In this document: piece by piece, positions 36,250 through 49,472 of the stretch
Position numbering within the stretch: position 1 is the stretch's first letter
Layout: each line of letters starts with the position of its first letter
Origin: Lytechinus variegatus
Lineage: Eukaryota > Echinodermata > Echinoidea > Temnopleuroida > Toxopneustidae
DNA: 64,000 nt
Assembly: GCF_018143015.1 (NCBI RefSeq)
Contig: NC_054740.1
Span: forward strand, 66,800,856 to 66,864,855
Direction of reading: 5' to 3'
Notes under the pieces: generated by a model
What the model was told of the DNA's origin: nothing
What the model saw: only the letters and a program-made list of their open reading frames with translations
Database searches by the model: none
Made by a program: the position numbers and the translations under genes

Positions 36250-39200
36250 ATGACGTCCATTTCAAGTATGGCTAGATTCAAAAGTCCGACAAGGTCTTCA
36301 AAAGGTATTATATTCTGAAATTTGTGAGCGTATTTATGTGGCATCGAATATAATTTTGTGCCAGATTATTGCAACAACTGTTGAGCTCAGTCAGAGCTAG
36401 AGACTCCCGACCCTAAGTTGAGCCGGGCCCGCGGGCTGGGATGGGCGCTCGGCGGGCTAGGCCTAGGTTGAGTCAGCACCCATTCACTTCACACACGATT
36501 TGGGGATTTGGATGAGAAAGGGCAGGGTGCATTTTGAGGCCGTCACATGAAATGCCTGAAAACAAATGTTTTTCCACCATTTTGTTTTGAGTGTTTCTTA
36601 ATCTGTCAAAATATTGCTGGTGTTACTGTACTGTTAGTGTAAAGTTTATAATTATTCTAAGTTATCTTTTTTATTAGAATCATGCAGAAATTGAGATTAG
36701 ATTAGTATATGCACAGAGAAGGGGCACTGCATAGACTTGGGGCACGTTATCATACTTAGATGTCTAGTCAGTTGTGTGGACGTGTGCATAGTCAGTAACA
36801 AGCTAGGAAAAGTCCCAGATCTACACGCCAGGGTGACCAGATTTCATAAAATGGAATACAGGACAATCAACAAACAAAGATGAAGCCCACACACAGTGTT
36901 AGACTTGTGACAAAAAAAATATAAAGAATTGGAAGGGAGGGTGAACGAAATAATGAAGGAGAGAAGAAAAAAAAAACAGAAATTTAGAATAAAAGAAGGA
37001 TGAAATAAAGAATAAAAGAGGTAAAAAAAGGTTTCCATCATTCTTTGAAATGAATATAGAGTTAGAAAGAAAGAAAAAGAAAGGAAGGGAATAAATTAAT
37101 GTGTGAAAGACAAAATAAAGGAGAGGATTAAAGGAAAAAAGGTAAGAAAAAAAAGGAGGAAAGAATGAAGGAAAGAAATATGTTACTTTCATTCTTGAAA
37201 GAAAGAAGAAGAATGGGAAGGGAGGGAGGAATGAAGGAAGGAAGAGAAAGAAAGAATAAGGGAAAAGAATTAGAAGGAAATAATAAAATAAAGAAAGGAA
37301 GAGAGGGAGGGAAGAATGAACTGAGGAGAGAACAAAAAAAGAAGAGAAAATAATGGAAGGAGAGAAAGATAAAAAAACAGGAAAGGAAGAGAGAAGGAAG
37401 CCAAGGAAATTTTAAGGAAAGAAAGAATGAAGGAAATAGGAATTTGATAAAGAAGAAAAGTATAAGAGAAGGAAGGAAAGAAATGAGAGAGAGAAAAAAA
37501 TGTTCAGGAATGAAAGATAGGAAATAAAGATAGATGAAACAAAAAGGCCAAGCAGGAAGGATAGGGTAGAAAAGAAAGAAAGAGGAAAAAAGTTCAAACT
37601 TCTAGCAAACCCCCAAAATCCAAACATCTAACAAAAATCTTAATCTTATTTGGTGTTTTTTTTTAAGGTATTTTAATTTTTTTTAAAGTAAAATGTTTTA
37701 AAAATGAATAAAATTTCAAAGTGAAACATATTGTCAAACTTAAAAATTAGATGAAACATCGCGTCATCTTACACACTTAGACTCAAAACGAAAGCTGATA
37801 CAACTAGATCTATTAAAAGTCAATAACTTGTTCCTCCAATTACATCTCCAAATCATTAATCTGAGAATCCATAATATAATTATAAGAATTTCTCGCCGAT
37901 TTTGTGATTATTTTGGTGGAAAAACTGTTTATCATGTGAGATTAGCAAAAAAATCACCGCATAACTTGCAAAAGTTTACTCAGTTATCAATTTTATTGCT
38001 GTCTCTGCTTCGTCATCTGTTGGTTATTTAATGAAAATTTGTCACTTTTAAATGTATTAACTACATTTTGTTCAATATTCTGAAATACGAGACAAATTGG
38101 TGTCACGGGAACGGTTTTTCGGGATGCCGGGACAAAGGAGCAAAATACGGGACAATCCCCGGAAATATGGGACGTCTGGTCACCCTGGTACACGCTGTCC
38201 TGTTGAAAAATACCAATATTAATTTCAGTAGATTTTGAGCTGGAAGAGAGCTTAGAATGCAATGCACAATTTACGATATTTAAATTCAATTTATACTCTT
38301 AATTGACACTGACAATGACAGTGACACAGTGAAAGTCAATTTTATTCTCGTATGCCAGCACATCACCACAAGACACTTTTCATATCCCAGTTCTTGTGTG
38401 TCCGGACAGGGTGTGTCCGGACGATCAATTTTAGAAAGTCATTTTGAAAAAATTACAAGCAAACTTTCATCAATTTTTGGTACAAAATGTTAGGAAATAT
38501 TATAAAGAACAAAATAGAAGATGATTACAAGTATTGACTTCATATTTTTAGTGTAAATCCAAAGACAAAAAAGAAGGCTTCAAAAAGATAAACTGTCCGG
38601 GCACCCGACCCCCCATCCTACAACTTTTTTTTTGGGGGGGGGGGGATTTCAGTGCTTAAAACAAGGTTGGTATAGGGAATTGATCAATAAAAGATGAGGA
38701 AAGCACGAGATTATTTTCAATTAGAATTTCAATTAGAACTGTGCATGTTTTGATCATCCACTGACATTGACAAGGCCAATATCAATATCAGTATATAATG
38801 CATAGTAGGTATGTGCCGCGGAGGGGACCCCCATTTTCACACTCAAATTTCTGTTCAAAGGCATAGCATTTTTGTCTTATTGAGAAAAAGAACAAAGAAA
38901 GCCGCTCTAAAGCAGCATTTTCTTTTTATCGAGACAAAAGAAGAAAGAAATCCGCTCCAAAGCTTCGCATATTTTCCGTTACGCCGTTCCATTCGCATTG
39001 ATCTGCTACAATAAACCGCATTTTTGGTGAAAAAGCCTCTGCGCTAGCGCACCCAGCGCCTGTGCCCCTGGGCTAGCATGCATGTTCCATAGGGATGCAT
39101 TTAAGCACTCACACGCAGGCAACCCGTTCCAAGGACCCGTTTTCACAAACATTTGTAGTTCTGAAGCCCGTTCCGAGGACCCTCCTTTTTACACTAAGCC

Positions 39201-42200
39201 CGCTCCAAGGCCCCTGTTTTTTGTCTGGCCCGCGGCACATACCTACTACTTTTTTGGTCGAGTACCCCATCCCCCCAGGTCTAAAGCACTACCAGTTACT
39301 TCATGTTTAATCAACAAAGCACTTTCACAATGTATTTTTTTCTTTCAAAATACAGGACCCAGTTTTTCCGGTACAGGAACCATTGGAACGGGACGATCTT
39401 CACTTCGCCGCAGTGGAAGCATGGGAAGTCTGACAAAGCGATCCTCGGCCAACATTGCTGCCAATTTTGGAACTGGTTCCGGAACGATGTAGGTCCTCAA
39501 GTTCTCTTTCTTGAATTAGTGTGTGGTTTTTCTCTATCTTTCAAATTCTGTTCTTTGCTGTGTTCAAATGAATTTAAATCCATATTACTTTTAAGTAGAT
39601 AATATTTCAAATTTTTAAAGACTAAGAGAAGAATTTCAAATTATCTATGTATGAAAGATTATAATTTCAACATGGATTTTTCTTTTCTTGATAGTATATG
39701 TTGTAATGATGTTTTCTATGTTTAATAAAATGCAACTAAAATTTTTTCCAAGGCTCTGTTAATATGCAAGTTGTTTTAAGATATGGTCTACAAAATATAT
39801 GTCGATTAAAAGTAGCCTCCATTAAACACATCCTTAGACGTTAAAAGAAGTATTTGTGAGAACATCATTAAAATGATCTATTTCTACATTCTCAGGAAAT
39901 CTACCAAAGGATCAGACTATGACAACCTGGAAGCAGAATACATCAAAAATCTACAGCAGCAGATCTACTTTCTGGAGCTGGAAGCCAATTTTCTATATCC
40001 TTTGTGAAAAAATGATAAACTTATGTAAATGTAAAAAATATAAGTATTTCACACCACTTTGCAAAAATATCTATAGGCTAATATTGGAAACATTATTGAG
40101 AAATGAATGGACATTCATCAAGTAAGGTTGGTTCCCATGCCATATTTCAACACAAAATGTTATGTGGAGCTTTTTGTGTCATAAGTAAGACATAAGGTTA
40201 TGTGTTATATCAGTGAGGAAAATTGAAAAGAAATGTGAACCCTAATGTTCTTTGACCTTGACTATTCTGCACTCGAGACCAAGCCAAGAAAGCAACTGAA
40301 CTACAACCAAGGATGACAGAAGAAGCTAGCAAGATGTTGCATAGACTCAAGGTATGTCATTCAGTTTAAAAACTTGTAATAAAGGAATACTGGAACTAAC
40401 AACTCATTGTTATGATTTTTTTTGCTTGTTGTCCTCTGACTTCCTGAGGTGAATGAAGAACCTGTCCAAAGAAAGGCCATTATATTAATGTCTGAGATTG
40501 TCCAGCCCATGACAAACATCCAGCATAACATATCTGCAATAATGTTCTAATCCCAAAAGTTGGATTTGGTTCCTTGGAATGTATGCCAATGATGTATATT
40601 TCCTAAACTTTCCGTATTTAGTAGAATGTTCATTGCAGGAAAGAGTTTTATCAATTTCATTTTTTGCAACTTATTAATTTAAGGATCATGTTGTAACCCT
40701 GGCCTTGGCATAATATATACATTTTTTTATTTTTTAACACTTTTTCCCCCTTCATAGGGATTTTATTGACAATCAAAAAGCAACAGATGAATACAGAATA
40801 CAAGAAGTGATAATACAATCATTGATAAAAAAAGACCCCCATGAACTGACAAGTACGGTATAACAAAATGATTTGACATGCAACAATCAAACAATAAAGA
40901 AATTTTTCAATCGAAACCATCTTTTGTTAAATCTGTGTTGTTGAAATTCAGTTGGGCAATGTAATTCTCATTTTGGTAGTAATGGATTATTGAAGATTTA
41001 ATGATACTGCAAAGAGGAATTGTTTGTTTTACAGACCTATATAGTTTTTCTTACTATAATAAATTGGCATAATAAATGGCAAAGTACGAATCCGTCTCTT
41101 ATTACTTTCTGCTTCCATAGGAGCTTCAGACCGATGTTGACAGTCTACACCTGGAAGTGAGAAGGAAAGAATCAAACTTGGACATGGTCAGTACGGAAAA
41201 AGAGAGACTGGATGGCAAGGTCAGGATGTTATCAGGTAAATAGCGTGGTCCCTTAGTCGGGAAGGGCCTACGAACTGGCAGCCTTCATAGCCCCACCTCA
41301 AGTCCTTAACTTCTCATATCTGGCCAGGTTTATTACCCATAATACAACATTCTCAGCAATGTAGTCTTGTAATATATGACTGCTTGAATGATAACACACA
41401 ACTTCACGACTCGATACATTCCTAGCACAAAAATTATGATACCCAGTAAAAACACATATATTTTTCCTTTCGAAATCATTTTAGTTTCTCTACATATAAA
41501 GAAATTATTGGCTACTCTATTCTCTGTATTACATATAGTTTTCTCAAATGATATATCTATTGATAACACACAGTCATTGAGAGACCAAACAGTGATGGGT
41601 AGTTCACTCCTTGAAAGGGGAAGTTCACCCTGATGATAAGTTTGTTTTAATAAGAGCAAAAAAAAACCAAACAAACCTTTTCATATGATGCTTGAATCAG
41701 AGACAAATTATCTCAAGAAAGTCCCCATATAGATAGATGTATAGATTTGCAATGATGTCATACATGAATTATATCAAGAGATTTCATATGGATATAATTT
41801 TGGGAGAGAGTTTAAAATTGAGATTCTATAATTTTTATGTCTTTTCTTGAAATTAAATTTTTACAGACAGTCACCAGCGTGAAAAGAAACTCTTGGTGGA
41901 GGAGGTTGTACAGCTGAAGAAACAGAACGAGATGATCCAACGAGAGATACATGATAGAGAACAGCAGATATCCATGGCAAGGGGGGAGCTAGAGAAGGGT
42001 TCCTCATCGTTGTCTACCGCAGAACATCGTATTCAGATGCTTGAGTCAGAGGTGAGGAATAAATGAATTATGATTAATTTCTTGAATTAAGAACAAAACA
42101 TGTTGGTCATATTGAAAGGAGTGCTAATGATTATGGTTAAACCAGAGGGATAATGAAGTAATATTCATAATAATAGTTATGACTTATGATGCACCAAATC

Positions 42201-45200
42201 CGCACTGCGAAATGCCCAAGCCATAATGAAAGAAAGAAGTCTGAAAAAAAAATATATACTCTTTGCAATAAAAAAATTAAAAAAAGGAGTTATGACAATT
42301 AAGAATAAGAAGCAGTGAATAGACGTGTCTTCAGGTAATGTTTATAAGGTCAACAGAAATTTATTTTCAGATAACCATAGGATGATCAATCCAGAGAAAT
42401 GAGCCAGTGTGTGCAAAAGCCTGTACCCCCATGCCTCTCTAGATTTGGGAATAACTAGGGAACTGGAGTTGGATGAAAATAGTAATGTACAGAGGGTTGG
42501 GTTTGGCTGAAAGTCATGCTTGAGTTCCTATTGAGCATTAAAAATTTGATTTGCAGTCTCATTGGTTTAAATAGCATGTGTTACCTTTGTTACTTTATTT
42601 TCATATAATAGTGGAATTAAATTACTACTTGTATTAAAGTCAAAACTCTTTAAGTGCCCCCTAACCCCTGACTGTCATAATGGCAGAAGTAAACAGTTTA
42701 CAATATTTTTTATTACTTTTGTTTGGTTTTCAGTAACATTGTGTTGTTTTGGGGTTGGATTATACAGAGATATGAAAAGAATGAATTAATTAGGATTGAT
42801 GATGCAATACAAAAATTTGAAAGCTGACACTGTGTTCTTTAAAAACATGCCCCTCAGTCAAGTGCTGATAAGTGTATGTGAACAATCAGAAAATGAATAC
42901 AAGTTTGGAAAATTCAAGTCATTACACTTTAATACAGAGATATCTTCTTGTTCTCTCCTTTTGTGAATGGAAATTATTGTCTAATTTATGCAAGGGTATT
43001 TTTATTTTCAGGTTCAGCAGAAGTCTGATACTTTGAGAGCAACCCAGCTTGCATTGGAAGAAAAGAGGACTGACCTGCTGAAAACCCAAACCCAACTACA
43101 GGAAATGGAGGACAAATATTACTCTAGCACAGCATCCATACAAGATCAAGCCGTCGATGAATTTAGGGTAAAAATGCTTGGCGATTTTGAATGTATTCTC
43201 AATGATTCCTCTTCCCCCCCCCCCTGCCTCCCCTTTCATCCATTACCCAAACTCTGAATATCAAGACCCATATTCTTAAGTCTAGCGGGTGTTTCACAAA
43301 GATGTAAGTATGACTTAGAATCGCTCTTAAATGTCTAGTTGCGTTCAGTATAAAAGAGGATGCGCCCTACTGTGTATTGATCAATAAGATTGCACGTTGC
43401 ATATCATGTACGCGTCAGCATTTAAGTATGACTATGAGTCACACTTAACTCTTTGTGAAACACCCCCTGGGGGTTGTTAAATGATGCTGTTCGTATTAAA
43501 GTTAAGAGTAACATTTAGAACAATTGGTGATCCTTTCTTATGGTAAATAATATACACCATTAAATGTGCTCTGGTGATTATTTAGCGAGTAAGAAAGGTT
43601 CACCAGTCGTTCTTAAAGTCACTCTTAACTTACGAACAGCTTAATGAAACACCCACCAGGTTTACGTAAATAAACGATGGTTTAAGTATCTGCTTTAATG
43701 ATAGGAAGCAGAAGATACCAAATTTTTTTTACCTTGTTTACTGTACTTGTGAAGACAAATTTGTCTGATCATATCGTGGGGGGGGGGACATTTCATAAAG
43801 CTATTTGTTAATGCATGATTTTACGTATGACACCCCCAATATGACTAATATCTTTTCATTTTGTTATTTCCTTAATACAGGAGGAGATCAGACAATTGCA
43901 GCGGAAACTGAAAGAGACTGAGATGAAAGCAGAGCAAGATCGATTTCTAAAAAGCAAAGTAAGTCCTTGCTCTTCTTTTATGAGTTACCATTTCTTTTTG
44001 TTAATGCAAGCAAATCAGAACACCACTCACTTCGTGAAATACTGTGGAATTACAATCGACAGCTACATTTGGCAACACCAGTTTCTGTTGCAGTTTTATA
44101 ATTCAAATAATTTGACAGCCAATCACAGCTTGTCTAGTGTCCATTGTCTCTTTCGATTCTATTATATATTATTTTCTCTTGTGTTAAAGTCATTCATGTG
44201 ATTTTACTCCGATGAGTGCATGTTGTAAAGCTTCATTATGTTTGTTTTAAGACTATTTTATGACTTTGCGGAACCAAACACTTATTAATTTGTTTGTGGT
44301 TTTATGCATTTCTCTTTGTTGTATATTGACTTGTGAGAGATGAATCAGTTATATCTTGTGTATTTTTTTTTGTCCATTATCTTTGTTGACAATATTCAAA
44401 ATGTTTAATTTGATAAATGCCCTCTTCACTATCCCATCACAATACTGGGGGGGGGGGGTACTAGTAACATAATCATGTAGAACAATGGAGACTGCGATTA
44501 AATTAAACTTATGACATAGAAAACAAAATGTTACTGTGTTTTTTTTCCACCTTCATTTTTCACTGTTAATGTTAGATGTCTGAGGATGTGAACAATCTAG
44601 TAAAAGAGAATGCTATGATGGGAGCTCAGGTATTAGAACTACAAAAACAACTGGACAGGGTGAGTATAATAACAAAATATAGTGTATTTTGCACACACAC
44701 AAAAAATGATGATGATGGTAATAATCTTATAATGATAATAATAATAACTAGAATTTTAATTCATCATGAGGACGAATTGGGTGATCTGTCTCTGATTTTC
44801 ATGATCATGAATACAATCACCATGTTTATTAGGATCAATGCGATCATCATGATGAAAACTGAACTTTTCTTATGAAAAGAATTTGTTTCATACTCTTGAA
44901 AAAGAGGGAAATGAGAAAATTGTGTGAAAGGTGTAGGTTATACACATGGTACATGTTATATTAAAAAGGGATTTTAATCTCTTATTGTTGCAATATTTTT
45001 ACTTATTTACCTTAAAATGGTATTTTGTAAAAAAATGATACTAATGACAGTGATGATGATGATCTTATAATAATAATGATGATACCATTAACAACATCAA
45101 CAACAATTATGATGGCAATGATTTCATGTTCATGTAGTATGTATTTTTGCACTGTGCTGTAAACTTGGAGAATTAATTTGTTAAATGCACTGAGCGCTGC

Positions 45201-47556
45201 TGATAAAGTGGTGGCTCAAGTAAAAGGCTGGGTAGTTATAGTTGTACTTTGTATCGTCTTGCAAAAAGCGCTGTATTAAATCCAGCTGTCATTACCGTAT
45301 ACAGGAAAAGATGTTGAGAGAGTCTCGCGACACGCGTCACTCCACGCACATCACCGAGCTTGTCACCGTCAAGGATAAAGAGAAACAGCTCAAGTTTGAT
45401 CTTGATCAGGCCAGAGAAGCCCTCAAGCAGGAGAGAGAAAGAGTTGCACATCTTATGAAACAGGTTTGTCAATGATTGATCTTTGAATTATTATCACATT
45501 GTTCCAGACTTTCGTGCCCGAAGCAAAGTCATTTGCCTGGTAAAGAGGGGCTTAATTACAATATAAAATTTGATAATGTAATATTGGAAATAGAGATAAT
45601 ATCAATTTGACAGAATGGTAGTAAATTATGTTGTGCATTTTCTCATAAGTATCAATTCAATTCAATTTATTTCACATCTCTTAAAAATTACAAATAACTT
45701 ATCAAAATATTATAACTTATATACAAGACGATAAGCAGAAAACAAACAAAGACAACAAAGCAAGGCAAAATGAATGAAAAGAAAATGGGTATTAGACCAA
45801 CTGGTTATTAGAAGAAACGGTAATAGACAAACTGGTGATTAGACAAAGTGATGATTGGACCAAATGGTTATTGGACCAAATGGTTGTTAGACTAAATGTT
45901 AATGGATGGAATGGCATTAGACTATATGAAGGTAGACCATGTGGCGAATGGACGAGTTAGCAGTGGACGAATTGGCAATTTACTGGCAAAACTGTCATGA
46001 GGTAGATGTGAGGGGTAGGCAGGAGACCATTGACCTATCAAGGTCTGTCCCTCTTATTACCCCATGACAAGCTTATCATATAAAGTAGTAAAAAAAAAAC
46101 TGGCAAAACAAAATGAAAACAGGAGGGGACCATAGGGCTGAACAAGAATGAAACAAAACATATCTAAGACTATAAAGTGTGAAAGGTGACAGGCAAGGGG
46201 TAGTAAAAGGTCATATACATATTACAGATTTAGAAAACAGAAGAGGGTCAAGATCCTGTATCTATCAATCCAGGAAGGTGAAATCTACAGTCTGAAAGTA
46301 TGTAACATGCTTGTCAAAGCTTGTATTTCACCCAACTTAACTTATCACAGTATTTCTTATGATTTCTTTCATACAGAAGGTATATTAGGTTAAATTATTG
46401 TAAATATGCTAACATTTAATCAATGATGTATATATGCTTGAAAGAATAGTTTGAAAGTTTTTGACTAATTGAATCATGTGAGTTCATTCATTTTGACATT
46501 TTTCCAATCAGCTGTCGAAGCAGGACGAGAGACACACCCACAACACCCTCACCCATAACACCACTAAGAGTCGACTTGCTGAGCTTGAGGGCAGACAGGG
46601 CGGGGTAGAACAGGAGAACGCCCAGCTCAGGCGGGATAAGATGCTGCTTGTTGATCATGTCTCTGACCTTCAAAAGCAGGTAAAATTGCTTTTGATTACT
46701 CTTGAAATTTAAGCTAGGACTAATTTTTCAGGGCTTTTTTCTTCAATTTGTAATGCATATTGAAAAAACAAAAGCCATTTCCATTGAATGTGCACTGCAC
46801 CTGGCAGCTCCAGGCACGGTGCGCATCCCGTGCTCAATTGGTGCTCCTAATGTTGCTAGCAGCATATCTAAAATGTTAGATGAAATTTTCTTCATTTTTA
46901 TCTTTATAATTTTTTTTTGATGAGGAATGGTGCAGGTAGAAGGGTTAAAACAATATATGATGACTAATTCTCAGAGCAAGCTATAACTCTGCACACTCGG
47001 AAACATTGACAGTACCATTCTCCCTCTCTTTGTTCCTTTGATGTGAATATGTTTCTCAGATCCTTGTGCATCATGATAGATTTGTATATTTTTTTCTGTG
47101 TAATATCACACATGTTACAGACTCTTTGCTTTTACTGGTGGTGTACTCTACAAGAGCATAATGCTTTATTCATATTGAATTAAATTGTTAATGAATTTAA
47201 TACATGTCTGTGTGGGTGTGTGTCCTGTGATGTAAGTTTACCCAAACCAGCGACAAATAAGTTGTAAACCAACTTTTGATCGTAACCTTATTCATATCCT
47301 GTTCAAACACAATCGAATCCTTACATTTACCCCAAAATTTATTTTGGATCAGCTTGCAGAGAAGGAGCACGAGGTGATGAGGCTTCACAGTCATATCCAC
47401 ACCTTGGAGATCAGGCTGGACGAGACCTCTAGGCAGTCTGCTGCAGAAAGCACCATCCAGACTCAGAAATGGTCGGAGTTCGAGAAGATGGCTGAAAGCA
47501 TGAAGAAGCTCTCCCAGAGCATGACAGCCAGGTCCATTACCCCAGAATATTCATGA
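36250..47556 (+). CDS. Unidentified coiled-coil protein, 504 residues, 12 exons
   Basis: Exons: 36250-36304, 39356-39488, 39896-39994, 40273-40351, 41121-41235, 41867-42051, 43012-43167, 43881-43958, 44576-44659, 45305-45463, 46512-46679, 47353-47556. Phase closes over 505 codons including TGA. Residues 1-62 are Ser/Gly/Thr/Arg-rich (MTSISSMARFKSPTRSSK, SLRRSGSMGSLTKRSS) and likely unstructured. From about residue 70 to near the end the protein is a long heptad-type coiled coil (NLQQQIYFLELEANFLRDQ, LQKQLAEKEHEVMRL). No signal peptide, membrane segment or catalytic motif is seen. It ends SMTARSITPEYS. The family is not recognised; a cytoskeletal, centrosomal or ciliary scaffold is a guess from structure plus the X-box-like promoter motif. 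Exon 1 was chosen because AAAG|GTATTA joins in phase to exon 2. Intron 3 is U12-type. Confidence 0.85.
36829..38187. mobile_element. Non-autonomous hAT-like DNA element in intron 1
   Basis: Terminal inverted repeat CAGGGTGACCAGA at both ends. Flanks CTACACGC (36821-36828) and GTACACGC (38188-38195) agree at 7 of 8 positions, an 8-bp target duplication as in hAT elements. The subterminal GGGACAATCCCC-like sequence fits. The inside is mostly a GGAA/GAAAG purine-rich tract (about 36930-37600), with no transposase. Confidence 0.7.
38804..39250. repeat. Inverted-repeat element upstream of exon 2
   Basis: Left end AGTAGGTATGTGCCGCGG and right end CCGCGGCACATACCTACTAC are inverted repeats. Inside are recurring CCCGTTCCAAGGACCC / CCCGCTCCAAGGCCCC words. 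It stops about 105 bp before exon 2 of the coiled-coil gene. Confidence 0.65.
39995..40272 (+). other. U12-type AT-AC intron (intron 3 of the coiled-coil gene)
   Basis: The intron starts with ATATCCTTT, the exact U12 5' splice consensus, and ends in AC at 40271-40272. CCTTGAC, a U12 branch-site match, sits at 40256-40262, with the likely branch A 11 bases before the end. With these borders the reading phase joins perfectly (LEANFL|RDQAKKATELQ). No GT-AG choice gives a continuous frame. Confidence 0.9.
43284..43660. repeat. Two adjoining family-A foldback MITEs (intron 7 of the coiled-coil gene)
   Basis: Copy one is 43284-43470 (GGGTGTTTCACAAAG to CTTTGTGAAACACCC). Copy two is 43471-43660 (GGGGGTTGTTAAATGATGCT to ACGAACAGCTTAATGAAACA). 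A further half end occurs at about 43785-43830. Confidence 0.65.
45650..45760 (-). repeat. Possible LINE 3' end with (GAATT)n tail, minus strand
   Basis: Reverse complement reads AAGAGATGTGAAATAAATTG then AATTGAATTGAATT, like the 3' ends of non-LTR elements. The parent is not identified. Confidence 0.3.
45783..45985. repeat. Degenerate short tandem repeat (TTAGACCAAATGGT-like)
   Basis: About ten copies of a roughly 18-20 bp unit with variants such as TTGGACCAAATGGTTA and TTAGACAAACTGGTGA, in intron 10 of the coiled-coil gene. Confidence 0.7.
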
Positions 47557-48517
47557 AACATGGGTACCAGACACCATAGGAGTTTTTGGAAAGGGGAAGG
47601 GGTGGGGGTAGAAAATTCTGTAGTCACTGATGTCGGCTTTGCATGAATATCGTGACCGCACACCAAAAGTAGCACAGAGGCAGTTTTTCTGGTGTGGGAA
47701 ATGTCTGAAACAGATATCAATGAAATATCCAAAATACACTAGTAAAAGAAAATGATCTCAAACACAAGGTTTGGTGAGTTTCAAAAGAAGAATTTATTCT
47801 GTCAAGATGTGATTCATATCCATGAAATCTGCACTCACAGATATAGTTCTAGATGAATTGTGCATCCAGATGATATGATTTGATCAACCTCAAGTAATAT
47901 TGTAAAAACAAAGAAGAATTTTGTTTGGAAGATTTCACTTCATAAAAGTATCCATGAGTGGTGCTATTAAAACAATATTTTCTGTGAATCCAAGAAGGAA
48001 AAGAGGTTTTTCATCAGTGCTTAGATAACTCACCCAACTTGAGTGAATGTTGGTGATTGTCAATGTAATTAATGATGCTGTTATTAGTTCATGCTGTTTT
48101 CATTGTTTAAATGATTGTATTGTGTGGACAGGACATATCTACCTGAAGCTTGTGTGCCTTAATTTTCAAAGTATTCCCAGAGCTGTTCAGAAAAGGTTGT
48201 AATTACTACGATTTTCATTCCTAATCACGCTATTACACTTACTACCTTAATCGTCATGCTTTTTAGCGCTACTATGTATGTACACATTTAATACACACTT
48301 ATTAATACATTGTGCAGTGGCAAACCCATCCAAATGCTGCAAAAATGTCTATTACACACAGGACTGTGTATCTTAGTTACATCGCTGCGCATGTGATCAT
48401 ACTTGATCTTGTGGTGTTTTCATCTTGGACTTACGGTGTATCATGAATTCATGCAAAAGAGGAAATAATTCCTCTGGGGGATTTTTTTGACAAGATGCCT
48501 ACAGCATGACTCTGTTC

Positions 48518-48661
48518 TGGAGCCCGTTACCAAAAGTGCTGGTTTGAAATGCGACTAAAGAAATCAAGCGCAAGTCCCTAATAAGCGCATTTCATTGGTT
48601 GAAAAATGAAAATGAAGTTACGTTTAATTTTTGGAGTTGGGTTTGATAGCAACCGGCCCCA
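48518..48661. repeat. Short foldback MITE
   Basis: Left GGAGCCCGTTACCAAAAGTG and right CCAACTCC-side sequence ending GGTTTGATAGCAACCGGCCC are imperfect inverted repeats, about 144 bp. Confidence 0.4.
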
Positions 48662-49283
48662 GAACATGGAAGACAACTTAGGAATATCAAGTTGAATGCA
48701 TGAACAAGCATCCAAGGAACCACATGTAATTACAAGTGCATCAAGTTCATAAGTCTGTTTACTTGTGCCTACATCATCGTTTTTTGTACAATACTAGCCA
48801 TCGAATGGCTCAAAGTTGATGGTCCACGTACTTGTGATTTCTAGCTGCAAGAAAGTTCAGATTTGTTTTTGTTACCTACGAGTATATACATGTAGTATTA
48901 GAGGTTTGCGGTGCATACATGCAAAGTTGTTTAGAATCTGTCTTTGTGCATTCTGTAAATGTTTTGCGAAATGAAAGAAAGTTAGAATCAAAGCGTGTGA
49001 TTAGAATAGGATTAGAACTTTATTGTCAGCAAAACTAAGCCGTATGTGGCTACTCTTAACATTATGCTCGGTCTTTTTATAAAGGTGTTTGTAAGTTACG
49101 GTACCCACATTTACACACGACTGGTAACCATTTTTTTCGTTGAAATCCAATCTTTGTATTAAGAAGCATACACTGTTTTAACATTAAAATTATTATTTCA
49201 AAACTTTCATTAGGTTTAAAGAAAACACCACAGTTTCTTTTTCCATAGGGCAAAATTTAGTGTATCTCGTATTAGGACATTAA

Positions 49284-49472
49284 CACCAGGTGGGTTTGAG
49301 TTTTATAAAGCTGTTTGTAAGTTACAAGTGACTTTATTAATGACAAGTGACCCTTTCTTGTGCTTCATGATAATCACTATGTACACCTGTAATTGACTTT
49401 CCACTGAAGAAATATGTTCCAGTAGTTCTTAAAGTTGTGCGTAACTTCACAATCAGCTTTATGAAATGCCCA
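49284..49472. repeat. Family-A foldback MITE
   Basis: Left TTTTATAAAGCTGTTTGTAA and right CACAATCAGCTTTATGAAAT, with GACAAGTGACCCTTTCTTGT inside. A diverged half copy precedes it near 49075-49130. Confidence 0.6.

Noticed and set aside
36929-37600. Several open frames of Phe/Leu/Ser or Lys/Arg/Glu-rich sequence
   Set aside because: They are composition artefacts of a GGAA-rich tract inside a hAT-like element.
39082-39355. N-terminal coding extension of coiled-coil exon 2
   Set aside because: It is open only by chance through an inverted-repeat element and a polypyrimidine tract; an AG acceptor at 39354-39355 and a phase-matched exon 1 at 36250 explain the start.
39995-40280. GT-AG intron 3 (GTGAAA near 40005 to CTCGAG at 40277)
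   Set aside because: It would add Tyr-Pro and a broken frame; the U12 AT-AC borders give exact phase and a branch site.
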